Assembly (NCBI GenBank): GCA_036504075.1
Contig: DASXVX010000011.1
Coordinates: 1-55,077 of the forward strand
Source: DASXVX01 sp036504075
GTDB lineage: Bacteria > Bacillota > Sulfobacillia > Symbiobacteriales > Symbiobacteriaceae
Length of the DNA: 55,077 nt
Direction: 5' to 3'
Of this stretch, positions 18,287-26,922 are shown piece by piece (the stretch's first letter is position 1; each line of letters starts with the position of its first letter). A program made the position numbers and the translations under genes. The notes below the pieces were generated by a model that was not told the origin of the DNA, did no database searches, and saw nothing but the letters and a program-made list of their open reading frames with translations.

Positions 18287-19902
18287 CGGCCAAGCGGGTG
18301 ACCCCCAAGGACATGGGCCGCATGGGCGACCAGCCGGTCGTCTCCTACTGCGTGAAGGACCTGATGGAAATCCCGGGCCTGGAGTCTGAGCCGCCAATTC
18401 CGCCCTGCTCGCCGGCCTGGAAAGAAAAGTACGACATGAGCCTGGACGGCTTCGCCGCCATTGGCTTCCCGAAGCCGAAGACGAAGGCGGAGGAAGACGC
18501 GATTTGCGCCCGGTTCCTCAGCGGCCTGGAGAAGCTCTTCGATCCGGAGAACAACTGGGCTTTCTGCCAGCCGCTCCGGCTCTCCTACGACTACTGCATG
18601 AAGTGCCAGACCTGCTCTGACGCCTGCCACAACTACGTGGGCAGCGGCCGGCAGGAGGTCTACCGGCCGAGCTATCGGGCGGAAGTTCTGCGGCGGCTCT
18701 GGCAGCGGTACTTCACCCCGGAAGGCAAGCTGCTGGGCAGCTTCGTGGGGGCCGACGTGGAACTGAACTGGCAGACGGTGGCCCGGCTGGCCGAGTCGGC
18801 CTACCGGTGCACGCTCTGCCGGCGGTGCTCCCAGACCTGCCCCATGGCGGTGGACAACGGCCTGATCACCCGGGAACTGCGCAAGCTGTTCAGCCAGGAG
18901 TTCGGCATGGCCCCGACGGAGGTGCTGGAGAAAGGCGTGGTCCAGCAACTGAAGACCGGGTCCAGCACGGGCATGCGGCCTGCGGGCTTCCGGGATGCGG
19001 TGGAGTTCCTGGCCGACGATATCGGCGAGCGGATCGGCCGCAAGATCGAAATCCCCATCGACAAGAAGGGCGCCGACGTACTGCTGCTGCACAACGCCGG
19101 CGAGTTCCTCGCCTGGCCGGAGAACCCGGCGGCTTTCGCGATCCTGTTCAACGCCGCCGGGATCAACTGGACGCTCTCCAGTGAGCCCATGGGCTACGAC
19201 GGGGTCAACTACGGCCTTTGGAACGACGACGTGGAGTACGCCCGGGTGGTCATCCGCCAGGCTCAGGCGGCCAAGCAACTGGGGGTCAAAAAGATCGTTG
19301 TCGGCGAGTGCGGCCACGCGACGAAGGGCATGGTGGTCATCGCCGACCGGGTGCTCACCGGCGATCTCTCCGGCTCCGAACTGGGCCGGGAGAGTTGCCT
19401 GCCGCTGCTCGCGGAGATCGTGAAGAGTGGGGCGATCAAGTTCGACCCGCGCAAGAACGACTTTCCGGTGACGCTGCACGATCCGTGCAACTTTGCCCGG
19501 TCGATGGGCATCGTCGCACCCCAGCGGGAGGTCGCGCGGGCAATTTGCCCGCAGTTCCGGGAGATGGCGCCGAACGGCACGCAGAACTACTGCTGCGGCG
19601 GCGGTTCCGGGTTTGCCATCTGCAACTCGTACAACTTCAAGAGCTGGCGCAACAGCGTGGGCGCCCGCATGAAGATGAAGCAGATCATGGAGGCCTTCGA
19701 CGGCGAACTGGACCCCCAGCAGTATCCGTTCAAGTACGTGTGCGCCCCCTGTTCCAACTGCAAGGGCACACTGCGGGATGCGATCGGGCACTACGGCCTC
19801 TGGGACAAGCATCGGATCAACTACGGCGGCCTGGTGGAACTGATGGTCAACGCCATGGTGGACATGGACCGGCCGTTCATCGATCGGGAAGACTTCCACT
19901 AA
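18283..19902 (+). CDS. dsrK: DsrK-like iron-sulfur subunit (first copy, HdrD-related)
   Basis: A 539-residue protein of the HdrD/DsrK family. Two [4Fe-4S] motifs lie at Cys105-Cys115 (CMKCQTCSDACH) and from Cys176 (CTLCRRCSQTCP). The non-cubane cluster ligands follow the CCG pattern: Cys402 (HDPC), Cys437-Cys438 (CCGGG) and Cys487/Cys490 (CAPC). In the DsrMK complex this subunit is taken to reduce the DsrC trisulfide. Its start overlaps the stop of the first dsrM. No J, O or P partner directly follows this pair, the arrangement recalled for Gram-positive sulfate reducers. Confidence 0.88.
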   Translation: MTAKRVTPKDMGRMGDQPVVSYCVKDLMEIPGLESEPPIPPCSPAWKEKYDMSLDGFAAIGFPKPKTKAEEDAICARFLSGLEKLFDPENNWAFCQPLRLSYDYCMKCQTCSDACHNYVGSGRQEVYRPSYRAEVLRRLWQRYFTPEGKLLGSFVGADVELNWQTVARLAESAYRCTLCRRCSQTCPMAVDNGLITRELRKLFSQEFGMAPTEVLEKGVVQQLKTGSSTGMRPAGFRDAVEFLADDIGERIGRKIEIPIDKKGADVLLLHNAGEFLAWPENPAAFAILFNAAGINWTLSSEPMGYDGVNYGLWNDDVEYARVVIRQAQAAKQLGVKKIVVGECGHATKGMVVIADRVLTGDLSGSELGRESCLPLLAEIVKSGAIKFDPRKNDFPVTLHDPCNFARSMGIVAPQREVARAICPQFREMAPNGTQNYCCGGGSGFAICNSYNFKSWRNSVGARMKMKQIMEAFDGELDPQQYPFKYVCAPCSNCKGTLRDAIGHYGLWDKHRINYGGLVELMVNAMVDMDRPFIDREDFH

Positions 19903-19922
19903 CTGGGAAGGGCGTGGAGCGG

Positions 19923-20471
19923 ATGAACCTGCAAGAACTGCTGACGGAGCGTCAGGCGGCCATCGCTCAGGGCTGGCTGGACCGGGTGCTACAGACGTAT
20001 CCCGAACAGACCCGGCGGTTCCTGGGGGCCGAGTCCGACCCCTTCGCCAATCCGGTGGGGCAGGCGCTGCGCAAGGGGATTACAGGGCTGACGGACGGGC
20101 TGGTCCGGGGCGCCCGGCCCGACGAACTCGCTCCGGTGCTGGAGGAGGTCGTGAAGATTCGGGCGGTCCAGGGCGGCAATACCAGCTGTGCCATGGGATT
20201 CATTTTCCTGGTGAAGCCCGCTGTGCGGGCCGAGCTGGAAGGCATCGTGGCCCCTGCAGACCTGTGGGCCTTCGACGAACAGATCGACGACCTGGCCCTG
20301 CTGGCTTTCTCCATCTACCTGCAGTGCCGGGAGAAGCTTTACGAAATCCGGGTCGGCGAGGTCCAGAATCGGGTGGGCCGGCTGCTGAAAAAGGCCGGCA
20401 TGATGGCGCCCGACGACGACGACGAGCCGGTCCTGCCCCAAAACCATTGCAGCGGCTGCAACCCGAAGTAA
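19923..20471 (+). CDS. RsbRD N-terminal-domain protein with C-terminal CxxC
   Basis: A 182-residue protein resembling the RsbRD N-terminal (non-heme globin-like) domain family (LTERQAAIAQGWLDRVLQTYP...NPVGQALRKGI). I recall relatives next to dsrM in other sulfate reducers. ATG 19923 follows GTGGAG closely. The last residues, after an acidic stretch DDDDE, are HCSGCNPK, a CxxC that could bind metal or act as a redox switch. Its function is unknown; a sensing or regulatory role for DsrMKJOP is an inference from position, 21 bases before the second dsrM. Confidence 0.75.
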   Translation: MNLQELLTERQAAIAQGWLDRVLQTYPEQTRRFLGAESDPFANPVGQALRKGITGLTDGLVRGARPDELAPVLEEVVKIRAVQGGNTSCAMGFIFLVKPAVRAELEGIVAPADLWAFDEQIDDLALLAFSIYLQCREKLYEIRVGEVQNRVGRLLKKAGMMAPDDDDEPVLPQNHCSGCNPK

Positions 20472-20492
20472 TCCGGGAGTTGGTGAATTCAC

Positions 20493-21413
20493 ATGGCGTT
20501 TCTTTTTGGGGTGCTGATCCCCTACGTTGCGCTGGCCGTGTTTTTCTGCGGCGTCGTCTACCGCGTTGTCACCTGGGGCCGCTCGCCGGTCCCGTTCCGC
20601 ATCCCGGTCACCGGCGGGCAGCAGAAGTCGCTGCCCTGGATCCGCCACGCGACGCTGGACAACCCGTCGTCGGGCTGGGGCGTCATCGGGCGCATGGCCC
20701 TGGAGGTCCTGTTCTTCCGTTCGCTGCTCCGCAACACGAAAATGGAACTGCGAGAAGGGCCCAAGCTGACCTACCACTGGGAGAAGTGGCTCTGGCTGGC
20801 CGGGCTCACGTTCCACTGGTCGCTGGCGATCGTGCTGCTGCGGCACCTGCGGTTCTTCCTCCAACCGGTGCCCGGCTTCGTGCGCTGGGTTACGACGTTG
20901 GACGGGTTCTTCCAGATCGGACTGCCGGTCCTGTACATCACCGACATCACCTTCGTGTTGGCCCTGAGCTACTTGTTGTGGCGGCGGGTGGCCATCCCGC
21001 AGGTGCGGTATATCTCGCTCCCCACCGATTACATCCTGCCGGCGCTGATCCTCGGGGTGGCCTTCACCGGCATCCTCATGCGCTATGTGGTCCGGGTGGA
21101 CGTCACTTCGGTGAAGGAATTAATCCTGGGCTGGGTCACTTTTCACCCCACAGTGCCCGCGGGCATCGGGCTGATCTTTTACCTCCACCTGGCTTCGGTG
21201 AATCTCCTGATCGCCTACCTCCCGTTCAGCAAGCTGACGCACATGGTCGGGATCTTCATGACACCCACCCGGAACCTGCCCAATGACAGCCGGACCCAGC
21301 GGCACGTCAACCCGTGGAATCCGCCCGTCCACGTCCATACTTATGAAGAGTACGAGGACGAGTTCCGCGACAAGATGCGCCAGGCCGGGCTGCCGCTGGA
21401 AAAGGAGAGCTAA
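20493..21413 (+). CDS. dsrM: DsrM cytochrome b subunit (second copy, canonical DsrMKJOP type)
   Basis: A 306-residue membrane protein with landmarks of the DsrM of the five-subunit complex: TPVPFRIP-like (SPVPFRIPVTGGQQKSLPWI), LDNPSSGWGVIGRMALEVLFFRS, QVRYISLPTDY and a soluble tail ending HTYEEYEDEFRDKMRQAGLP. Five to six helices with histidines (TFHWS, YLHLAS) can hold two b hemes. It should oxidise menaquinol and feed DsrK, with DsrP as second membrane subunit. It differs strongly from the first DsrM at 17510, so the two are not a recent duplication. Confidence 0.93.
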   Translation: MAFLFGVLIPYVALAVFFCGVVYRVVTWGRSPVPFRIPVTGGQQKSLPWIRHATLDNPSSGWGVIGRMALEVLFFRSLLRNTKMELREGPKLTYHWEKWLWLAGLTFHWSLAIVLLRHLRFFLQPVPGFVRWVTTLDGFFQIGLPVLYITDITFVLALSYLLWRRVAIPQVRYISLPTDYILPALILGVAFTGILMRYVVRVDVTSVKELILGWVTFHPTVPAGIGLIFYLHLASVNLLIAYLPFSKLTHMVGIFMTPTRNLPNDSRTQRHVNPWNPPVHVHTYEEYEDEFRDKMRQAGLPLEKES

Positions 21414-21418
21414 CCGTC

Positions 21419-23035
21419 ATGGCACTCAAGAAGAAACCGGAAGAACTCGCCAAGATCCAGTACAACCCGCCGCAGACGGGGTGGATGGACACGCCGGTCC
21501 ACTTCGAGCGTGGCTTCTGGCTCTACCCCGGCAAGCCCAGGAACATCGAGGCGCTGGGAATGCCCAATCCGCACCAGTGGGCGCCGGAAGACGAGGACTG
21601 GAAGCTGCCCGAGAACTGGCAGCAGATCATCCTCACAGGACTGCGGGACCGGCTGGACAAGTTCCGCTCGCTGCGGCTCTTCATGGACACCTGCGTCCGG
21701 TGTGGCGCCTGTGCCGACAAGTGCCACTTCTATATCGGCTCCGGCGACCCGAAGAACATGCCGGTGCTGCGGGCCGAATTGCTTCGGTCGATCTACCGCA
21801 ACGACTTCACCACCGCCGGGAAGATCTTCGGCAAGTGGGCCGGCGCCCGGGAACTGACGCCCGCGGTCATCAAGGAGTGGTTCTACTACTTCTTTCAGTG
21901 CACCCAGTGCCGGCGCTGCTCGGTTTACTGCCCCTTCGGCATCGACACGGCGGAAATCACGATCATTGTCCGGGAACTTCTGAATGAACTGGGCATTAGC
22001 ATCGACTGGGTCGTGGCCTCCGCGGCCAACTGCTTCCGGACCGGTAACCACCTGGGCATCCAGCCGCACGCTTTCCCGGAAATGATCGAGTTCGCCACCG
22101 ATGAGATCAAGAACGTCACCGGCGTGCAGATCAATCCCACGTTTAACCGCAAGGGTGCGGAGATTCTGTTCGTCACCCCGTCGGGCGACGTCTTCGCGGA
22201 GCCGGGCACCTATACGCTCATGGGCTATCTGATGCTCTTCCACGAGCTGGGGCTGGACTACACCTGGTCCACCTACGCTTCCGACGGCGGCAATTTCGGC
22301 ATGTTCAACTCGCACGAAACCATGCAACGGCTGAACGCCAAGATGTACGCCGAGGCGAAGCGGCTGGGGGTCAAGTGGATGCTGGGCGGCGAGTGCGGCC
22401 ACATGTGGCGGGTCATCAACCAGTATATGGAGACCATGAACGGCCCGGCGGACTTCCTCGAAGTGCCGGTCTCGCCCATCACGGGCACCCGGTTTGAGAA
22501 CGCGAAGTCCACGAAAATGGTTCATGTCTGCGAGTTCACCGCCGACCTGATCCACCAGAACAAGCTGAAGCTGGACCCCAGCCGGAACGACCACCTGAAC
22601 GTCACCTTTCACGACTCCTGCAACCCGGCCCGGTCCATGGGCATGCTCGAGGAGCCGCGGTACATCATCCGGAACGTTGTGAGCCGGTTCCACGACATGC
22701 CTGCGAATACGATTCGGGAGCAGACTTTCTGCTGCGGCTCCGGCGCCGGCCTCAACGCCGACGAGAACATGGAAATGCGCATGCGCGGCGGACTGCCCCG
22801 GGCGAACGCGGTGAAGCACGTAAAGGAGACCCACGGCGTCAACACCCTGGCCTGCATTTGTGCGATCGACCGGGCAGTGCTGCCGGCGCTCATGGATTAC
22901 TGGGTGCCCGGCGTCGACGTGACCGGCGTCCACGAGCTGGTGGGCAATGCGCTCGTCATGAAGGGCGAGCAGGAGCGGACCACCGACCTGCGCGGGCGTC
23001 CGCTGCCGGTGAAGGAGGCGAGCCACGATGCCTGA
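21419..23035 (+). CDS. dsrK: DsrK subunit of DsrMKJOP (second copy)
   Basis: A 538-residue HdrD-like catalytic subunit. It has [4Fe-4S] motifs at Cys92 onward (CVRCGACADKCH) and Cys161 onward (CTQCRRCSVYCP), the segment FHDSCNPARSMG, and Cys438-Cys439 in CCGSGAG, which bind the special cluster thought to reduce DsrC trisulfide. The C-terminal site reads CICAID rather than CxPC-N-C, as recalled for DsrK of this complex. It starts 5 bases after dsrM and overlaps dsrJ by 8 bases, implying coupled translation. Confidence 0.93.
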   Translation: MALKKKPEELAKIQYNPPQTGWMDTPVHFERGFWLYPGKPRNIEALGMPNPHQWAPEDEDWKLPENWQQIILTGLRDRLDKFRSLRLFMDTCVRCGACADKCHFYIGSGDPKNMPVLRAELLRSIYRNDFTTAGKIFGKWAGARELTPAVIKEWFYYFFQCTQCRRCSVYCPFGIDTAEITIIVRELLNELGISIDWVVASAANCFRTGNHLGIQPHAFPEMIEFATDEIKNVTGVQINPTFNRKGAEILFVTPSGDVFAEPGTYTLMGYLMLFHELGLDYTWSTYASDGGNFGMFNSHETMQRLNAKMYAEAKRLGVKWMLGGECGHMWRVINQYMETMNGPADFLEVPVSPITGTRFENAKSTKMVHVCEFTADLIHQNKLKLDPSRNDHLNVTFHDSCNPARSMGMLEEPRYIIRNVVSRFHDMPANTIREQTFCCGSGAGLNADENMEMRMRGGLPRANAVKHVKETHGVNTLACICAIDRAVLPALMDYWVPGVDVTGVHELVGNALVMKGEQERTTDLRGRPLPVKEASHDA

Positions 23036-23450
23036 TGCGCCCAAGCTGATCGTCGGGCTGGTGCTCTTCGCAGCGCTGGTAACACTCCCGTTCTGGTTTG
23101 ACGCCGGCAAGTCGGCGGCGGCCCCGGCGCTGGACCTGTCCACGGCGCAAGCCCAGGCCCTGAAGAAGTCGTGCGTGGAGCCGACGCCCTGGATGCGGGC
23201 GAACCACCCGGTGCTGCTGAACCAGTGGCGGAACCAGGCGGTCCGGGGCGGCAACCGGGTTTACACGGCCACCGACGGCCAGCAGTATCCGATCAGCCTG
23301 CAGAACACTTGCCTGAAGTGCCACACGGGCGGGCCGAATGGCGGGCAGAACGGCCGGCAACAGCAGTTCTGTGACACCTGCCACGGGTACACGGCCGTGC
23401 AGCTCGACTGCTGGGGCTGCCACGTCCAGTCGAAGGAGGCGAGCCGGTGA
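23028..23450 (+). CDS. dsrJ: DsrJ triheme cytochrome c
   Basis: A 140-residue protein with an N-terminal hydrophobic anchor (LIVGLVLFAALVTLPF) and three CxxCH heme sites (CLKCH, CDTCH, CWGCH). Upstream of them the segment SCVEPTPWMRANHP holds a cysteine matching the unusual His/Cys heme ligand reported for DsrJ. It would sit on the outer face of the membrane. A c-type cytochrome of this complex in an apparent spore-forming Gram-positive is notable. It overlaps dsrK and dsrO at both ends. Confidence 0.92.
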   Translation: MPDAPKLIVGLVLFAALVTLPFWFDAGKSAAAPALDLSTAQAQALKKSCVEPTPWMRANHPVLLNQWRNQAVRGGNRVYTATDGQQYPISLQNTCLKCHTGGPNGGQNGRQQQFCDTCHGYTAVQLDCWGCHVQSKEASR

Positions 23451-24232
23451 TGGCGACGACCCGCAGGAACCTCTTGAAGCTGGGCGGTCTGGCCGGCCTG
23501 GGGCTCGTCCTCCTGCCGGTGGGCACTCTGCTGGCGGGCGAGGCGGCCGGGGCGACCGGGGCCTCCGCCAAAGGTGACCGCAAGCAGTGGGCCATGCTGA
23601 TCGACCTGAATAAATGCCAGGCGTCCGCCGGATGCCGGGACTGCATCGGGGCCTGCCACGCAGCCCACAACGTGCCGGACATCGGCGACCCCCTTGCCGA
23701 CTCCAAGGAAGAGGTTAAATGGATCTGGACGGAGACGTTCGCCGAGACCTTCGGCGACCAGGCGGACGAGTACATGGCGGACGAGCTGAAACAGAAGCTC
23801 TTGCCGGTCATGTGCAACCACTGTACACACCCGGCCTGCGTGCGGGTCTGCCCGACGGAGGCGACCTACAAGCGCCCGGACGGCATCGTCGCCATGGACT
23901 ACCACCGGTGCATCGGCTGCCGGTACTGCATGGCGGCCTGCCCGCACGGCGCCCGGTCCTTTAACTTTCGGGACCCGCGGCCTTCGATCCGGGAGGTCAA
24001 CCCCGCTTTCCCGACCCGGGAGCGGGGCGTGGTGGAGAAGTGCAATTTCTGTGCCGAGCGGGTGGATGTCGGGATGCTTCCGGCCTGCGTGACCGCCTGC
24101 AAGTACGGCGCCCTGGCTTTCGGCGATCTCACCGACACAAACTCCGCCATCCGCAAGGCGCTGCGCGAGGGCTACGCCCTGCGGCGCAAGCCGGACAGCG
24201 GCACCGACCCCAACGTGTATTACCGGGTTTAG
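23447..24232 (+). CDS. dsrO: DsrO, Tat-exported ferredoxin-like subunit
   Basis: A 261-residue iron-sulfur protein. The N-terminus TTRRNLLKLGGLAGLGLVLLP is a Tat-type signal, so it acts outside the membrane. Four ferredoxin-type cysteine groups follow: CQASAGCRDCIGAC, CNHCTHPACVRVCP, CIGCRYCMAACP and CNFCAERV..CVTAC. GTG 23447 lies 7 bases after GGAGG; ATG 23450 is the alternative. It should relay electrons between DsrJ and DsrP. It overlaps the end of dsrJ. Confidence 0.93.
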   Translation: MMATTRRNLLKLGGLAGLGLVLLPVGTLLAGEAAGATGASAKGDRKQWAMLIDLNKCQASAGCRDCIGACHAAHNVPDIGDPLADSKEEVKWIWTETFAETFGDQADEYMADELKQKLLPVMCNHCTHPACVRVCPTEATYKRPDGIVAMDYHRCIGCRYCMAACPHGARSFNFRDPRPSIREVNPAFPTRERGVVEKCNFCAERVDVGMLPACVTACKYGALAFGDLTDTNSAIRKALREGYALRRKPDSGTDPNVYYRV

Positions 24233-24245
24233 AGGAGGGGCAACC

Positions 24246-25400
24246 GTGCTGGAAAGAGCCTTTAGCGGCAGCGGTCGGTACCGGGCATGGGTGCTGTTCC
24301 TGCTCGCCCTCATTGGGGTAGGCGCCGTGGCCTATTCGGTGCAGTTAAACCGGGGCCTCACCGTCACCGGCTTGAGCCGTGACGTCTCATGGGGCCTGTA
24401 CGTCGGTCAGTTGACGTTTCTGGTGGGCGTGGCCGCCTCGGCCGTGATGGTGGTGCTGCCGTACTACTTCCACGATGTGAAGGCGTTCGGCCGGCTGGTG
24501 ATTTTCGGCGAGTTCCTGGCGGTGGCGGCGGTGATCATGTGCCTCCTGTTCGTGGTGGTGGACCTGGGCAAGCCCATGCGGCTCTTCAATGTGCTGCTCC
24601 ACCCGACGCCGCACTCGGTCCTGTTCTGGGACATGGTGGTCCTGAACGGCTACCTGCTGCTGAACCTTGTGAGCGGGTACCACCTGCTGGAAGCCGAGCT
24701 AAAAGCGGTGGCGCCGCCCAGGTGGGTGAAGAACCTGGTCTACATTTCGGTGCCCTGGGCAGTGTCGATCCACACGGTGACGGCGTTCCTGTACGCCGGC
24801 CTGCCCGGGCGGCACTACTGGCTGACGGCGCTCCTGGCGGTCCGGTTCCTGGCCTCGGCCTTTGCCGCCGGTCCGGCGTTCCTGATCGGGCTCACCTTCG
24901 TGCTTCGCAAGTTCACCCGGGTGGACGTGGGCCGGGAGGCCGTGCAGAAGCTGTCGGTGATCATGACCTACGCCATGTTGATCTCGATTTTCTTCGTGGG
25001 CCTGGAGTTCTTCACGGCGTTCTACAGCCAGGTGCCGACCCACATGCACGCCCTGCAGTACCTGTTCGCCGGGCTCGAAGGCCACAGTAAGCTGGTGCCG
25101 CTCATGTGGACCTGCGCCGTCCTGGGGGTGGGGGGAGCGGTGCTCCTGGTCAACCCGAAGACCCGGGCGCAGGAGTCCACGCTCATCTTCGCCTGTGTGG
25201 CGGTCTTCGTCTCCCTCTGGATCGACAAGGGTCTGGGACTGATCGTGGCCGGTTTCGTGCCCAATGCCTTTGGACGGGTCACGGATTACAGCCCGACCGG
25301 GTTGGAAGCCCTGGTCACTATGGGGGTTTGGGCGGTAGGGCTATTGGTGCTCACGGTGCTTTGCAAGCTCGCTGTTTCGGTCAGGGAAGAGGGCCTGTAA
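24246..25400 (+). CDS. dsrP: DsrP, NrfD-family membrane subunit
   Basis: A 384-residue NrfD/PsrC-family protein with about ten membrane helices, starting at GTG 24246 behind GAGGAGGGG. It is the second quinone-interacting membrane subunit of DsrMKJOP and completes the five-gene set. Landmarks include GLSRDVSWGLYVGQLTF near the N-terminus, VVVDLGKPMRLFN, and GLEFFTAFYS. It is followed by 138 bases without a recognised gene, then by the second DsrC-like gene. Confidence 0.92.
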   Translation: MLERAFSGSGRYRAWVLFLLALIGVGAVAYSVQLNRGLTVTGLSRDVSWGLYVGQLTFLVGVAASAVMVVLPYYFHDVKAFGRLVIFGEFLAVAAVIMCLLFVVVDLGKPMRLFNVLLHPTPHSVLFWDMVVLNGYLLLNLVSGYHLLEAELKAVAPPRWVKNLVYISVPWAVSIHTVTAFLYAGLPGRHYWLTALLAVRFLASAFAAGPAFLIGLTFVLRKFTRVDVGREAVQKLSVIMTYAMLISIFFVGLEFFTAFYSQVPTHMHALQYLFAGLEGHSKLVPLMWTCAVLGVGGAVLLVNPKTRAQESTLIFACVAVFVSLWIDKGLGLIVAGFVPNAFGRVTDYSPTGLEALVTMGVWAVGLLVLTVLCKLAVSVREEGL

Positions 25401-25538
25401 TTGGTGTTATTCACCCGATGAATGTGTGACGATTGAAAGCGCCAATAGGGGTCAGAATCCGCTTCTATTGTGTCAAGGAAGGGAAAATCTGCACCACGAA
25501 TGGTTCACCATCGCCGCACAACGCGAGGGGACCAGGTG

Positions 25539-25793
25539 ATGACTTTGACTGCACGCGAGCAAACAGAGTTGCTGAAGAGAGCTGATGAGATCGGCCTGCA
25601 ACTCACCGAGGAGCACTGGGGTATGATCGAATTTGCCCTGGCGTATCACCGGCGCCACGGGACGACGTGCAACCTCAGAACGCTGGTTCGCGAGGGCGGC
25701 TACGATAAGAAGGAGACCTACCGGCTGTTCCCGGGCAATCCGATCAAGCGGATCTGCTACCTGACGGGACTGCCGATGCCTCCGGAATGCTAA
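25539..25793 (+). CDS. Short DsrC-like protein (second copy) ending in cysteine
   Basis: An 84-residue DsrC/TusE-family protein. ATG 25539 follows GAGGGG; an upstream in-frame extension lacks family similarity. It keeps the core (LTEEHWGMIEFALAYHRRHG...GYDKKETYRLFPGNPIKRIC) and both arm cysteines, Cys73-X10-Cys84, but Cys84 is the last residue and about 19 N-terminal residues of normal DsrC are missing. It stands 21 bases before the second DsrA-like gene, so it probably serves that enzyme and not the main one. Its partner assignment is inferred. Confidence 0.85.
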   Translation: MTLTAREQTELLKRADEIGLQLTEEHWGMIEFALAYHRRHGTTCNLRTLVREGGYDKKETYRLFPGNPIKRICYLTGLPMPPEC

Positions 25794-25814
25794 CGCTCTC
25801 GGGGAGGTGTTCGA

Positions 25815-26921
25815 GTGGCAGGCACGAGACCTGATGACGAGCGTACCAACCTGCGCCACGCTCCGACGGAGGGGCGGTACCCGAGCCACGTGCGCGAACT
25901 CGTGGCCAGCAAGTTCCCCATTGCCATGTACGAGGCCGGCCTGGCGGACGGCACGCCCGCCTGGGGGCACGGCGGCTTTCTCCTCCTGGACGACCTGGCG
26001 GCCGGTGTGACCTATCGGGCCAGCCGCCGCCCGGACCTGGTGAGCGAGTCGGTGCTGGTGCGGGTCCTGGCACCGGTGGGCGGCTGGTTTTCCGCCGACC
26101 TGCTGGACCGTATGGCGGATGCCGCCGATCAGCACGGCGAGGGCCTGATCCATCTGACCACCGGCGGCACCATTGAAATCTACGTCCCGCGGGAGAACGT
26201 CATGCCGCTGGTGGCGGCCCTGAACGACTGCGGGCTCGACGTGGGTTCCACCGGCGACGACCTGCGGGGCGTGACGGCCTGCTGTGGCCCGGCCCGGTGC
26301 GACTGCGCCATCGTGGATGCCACGGGGCTCGCGACGGCCATCGGGCGGCAGTTCATGGATGAGCAGCAGTATCCGGGCTTTCCCCACAAGTGCAAGACCG
26401 CGGTGGCCGGCTGTGCGAACGACTGCATCCGTGCGGTGATGCAGAAGGACCACACGTTCGTGGGCGTCTACCGGGACCTGCCGCGGTTGGACCAGGAGCG
26501 TCTGCGGGAGTGGATCGCCGGCGGCGGGGAGATGGACGCACTCATGGCGGCCTGCCCCGGGGCGGCCATCCGGTTTGACGGCCAGGAGGCGGTCATCGAC
26601 GGCGACCGCTGCGCCCGCTGCATGGTCTGCATCAACCGGTCCCCGGCGTTCCGCCCGGGGCGGGAGCGGGGGGTGGCCTGGGTGGTCGGCGGCAAGTATG
26701 GGTGCCGCGGTCCCGCTGGCCCGATGGTCGGTACGGTGCTCATCCCGTTCATCCCGGTGGTGGACGGGGACTACAGCCAGGTCGCGGACGTCTTTGCCCG
26801 GTTCCTTGAGGTGTGGTCCGAGCACGGCGGCATCAAGGAACGCGTCGGCGATTTCATCGTCCGGTATGGCACCGACAACATCCTCCGTGAGATGGGGCTT
26901 GACCCCGAAGGGGGGTGCTGA
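25815..26921 (+). CDS. DsrA-like sulfite reductase subunit (second, diverged copy)
   Basis: A 368-residue siroheme-type reductase subunit, GTG 25815 with GGAGG seven bases upstream. It retains Cys156-X5-Cys162 (CCGPAR-C; one residue shorter after the double Cys than in the main DsrA) and Cys200-X3-Cys204 (CANDC). A ferredoxin-like domain has AACPGAAI and CARCMVC. It lacks the long N-terminal segment of the main DsrA and is diverged throughout, so it is a paralogue or separately acquired copy. With all ligands intact it is probably a working enzyme. Substrate may be sulfite or a related species. It lies one base before the next start. Confidence 0.88.
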   Translation: MAGTRPDDERTNLRHAPTEGRYPSHVRELVASKFPIAMYEAGLADGTPAWGHGGFLLLDDLAAGVTYRASRRPDLVSESVLVRVLAPVGGWFSADLLDRMADAADQHGEGLIHLTTGGTIEIYVPRENVMPLVAALNDCGLDVGSTGDDLRGVTACCGPARCDCAIVDATGLATAIGRQFMDEQQYPGFPHKCKTAVAGCANDCIRAVMQKDHTFVGVYRDLPRLDQERLREWIAGGGEMDALMAACPGAAIRFDGQEAVIDGDRCARCMVCINRSPAFRPGRERGVAWVVGGKYGCRGPAGPMVGTVLIPFIPVVDGDYSQVADVFARFLEVWSEHGGIKERVGDFIVRYGTDNILREMGLDPEGGC

Positions 26922-26922
26922 G

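Noticed and set aside
12859..23254. Several long open frames (up to ~860 codons) on the minus strand opposite yeiH, dsrA, dsrB, dsrK and other dsr genes
   Set aside because: They mirror well-supported genes in GC-rich DNA, have no ribosome sites and low-complexity His/Arg/Gln-rich translations.
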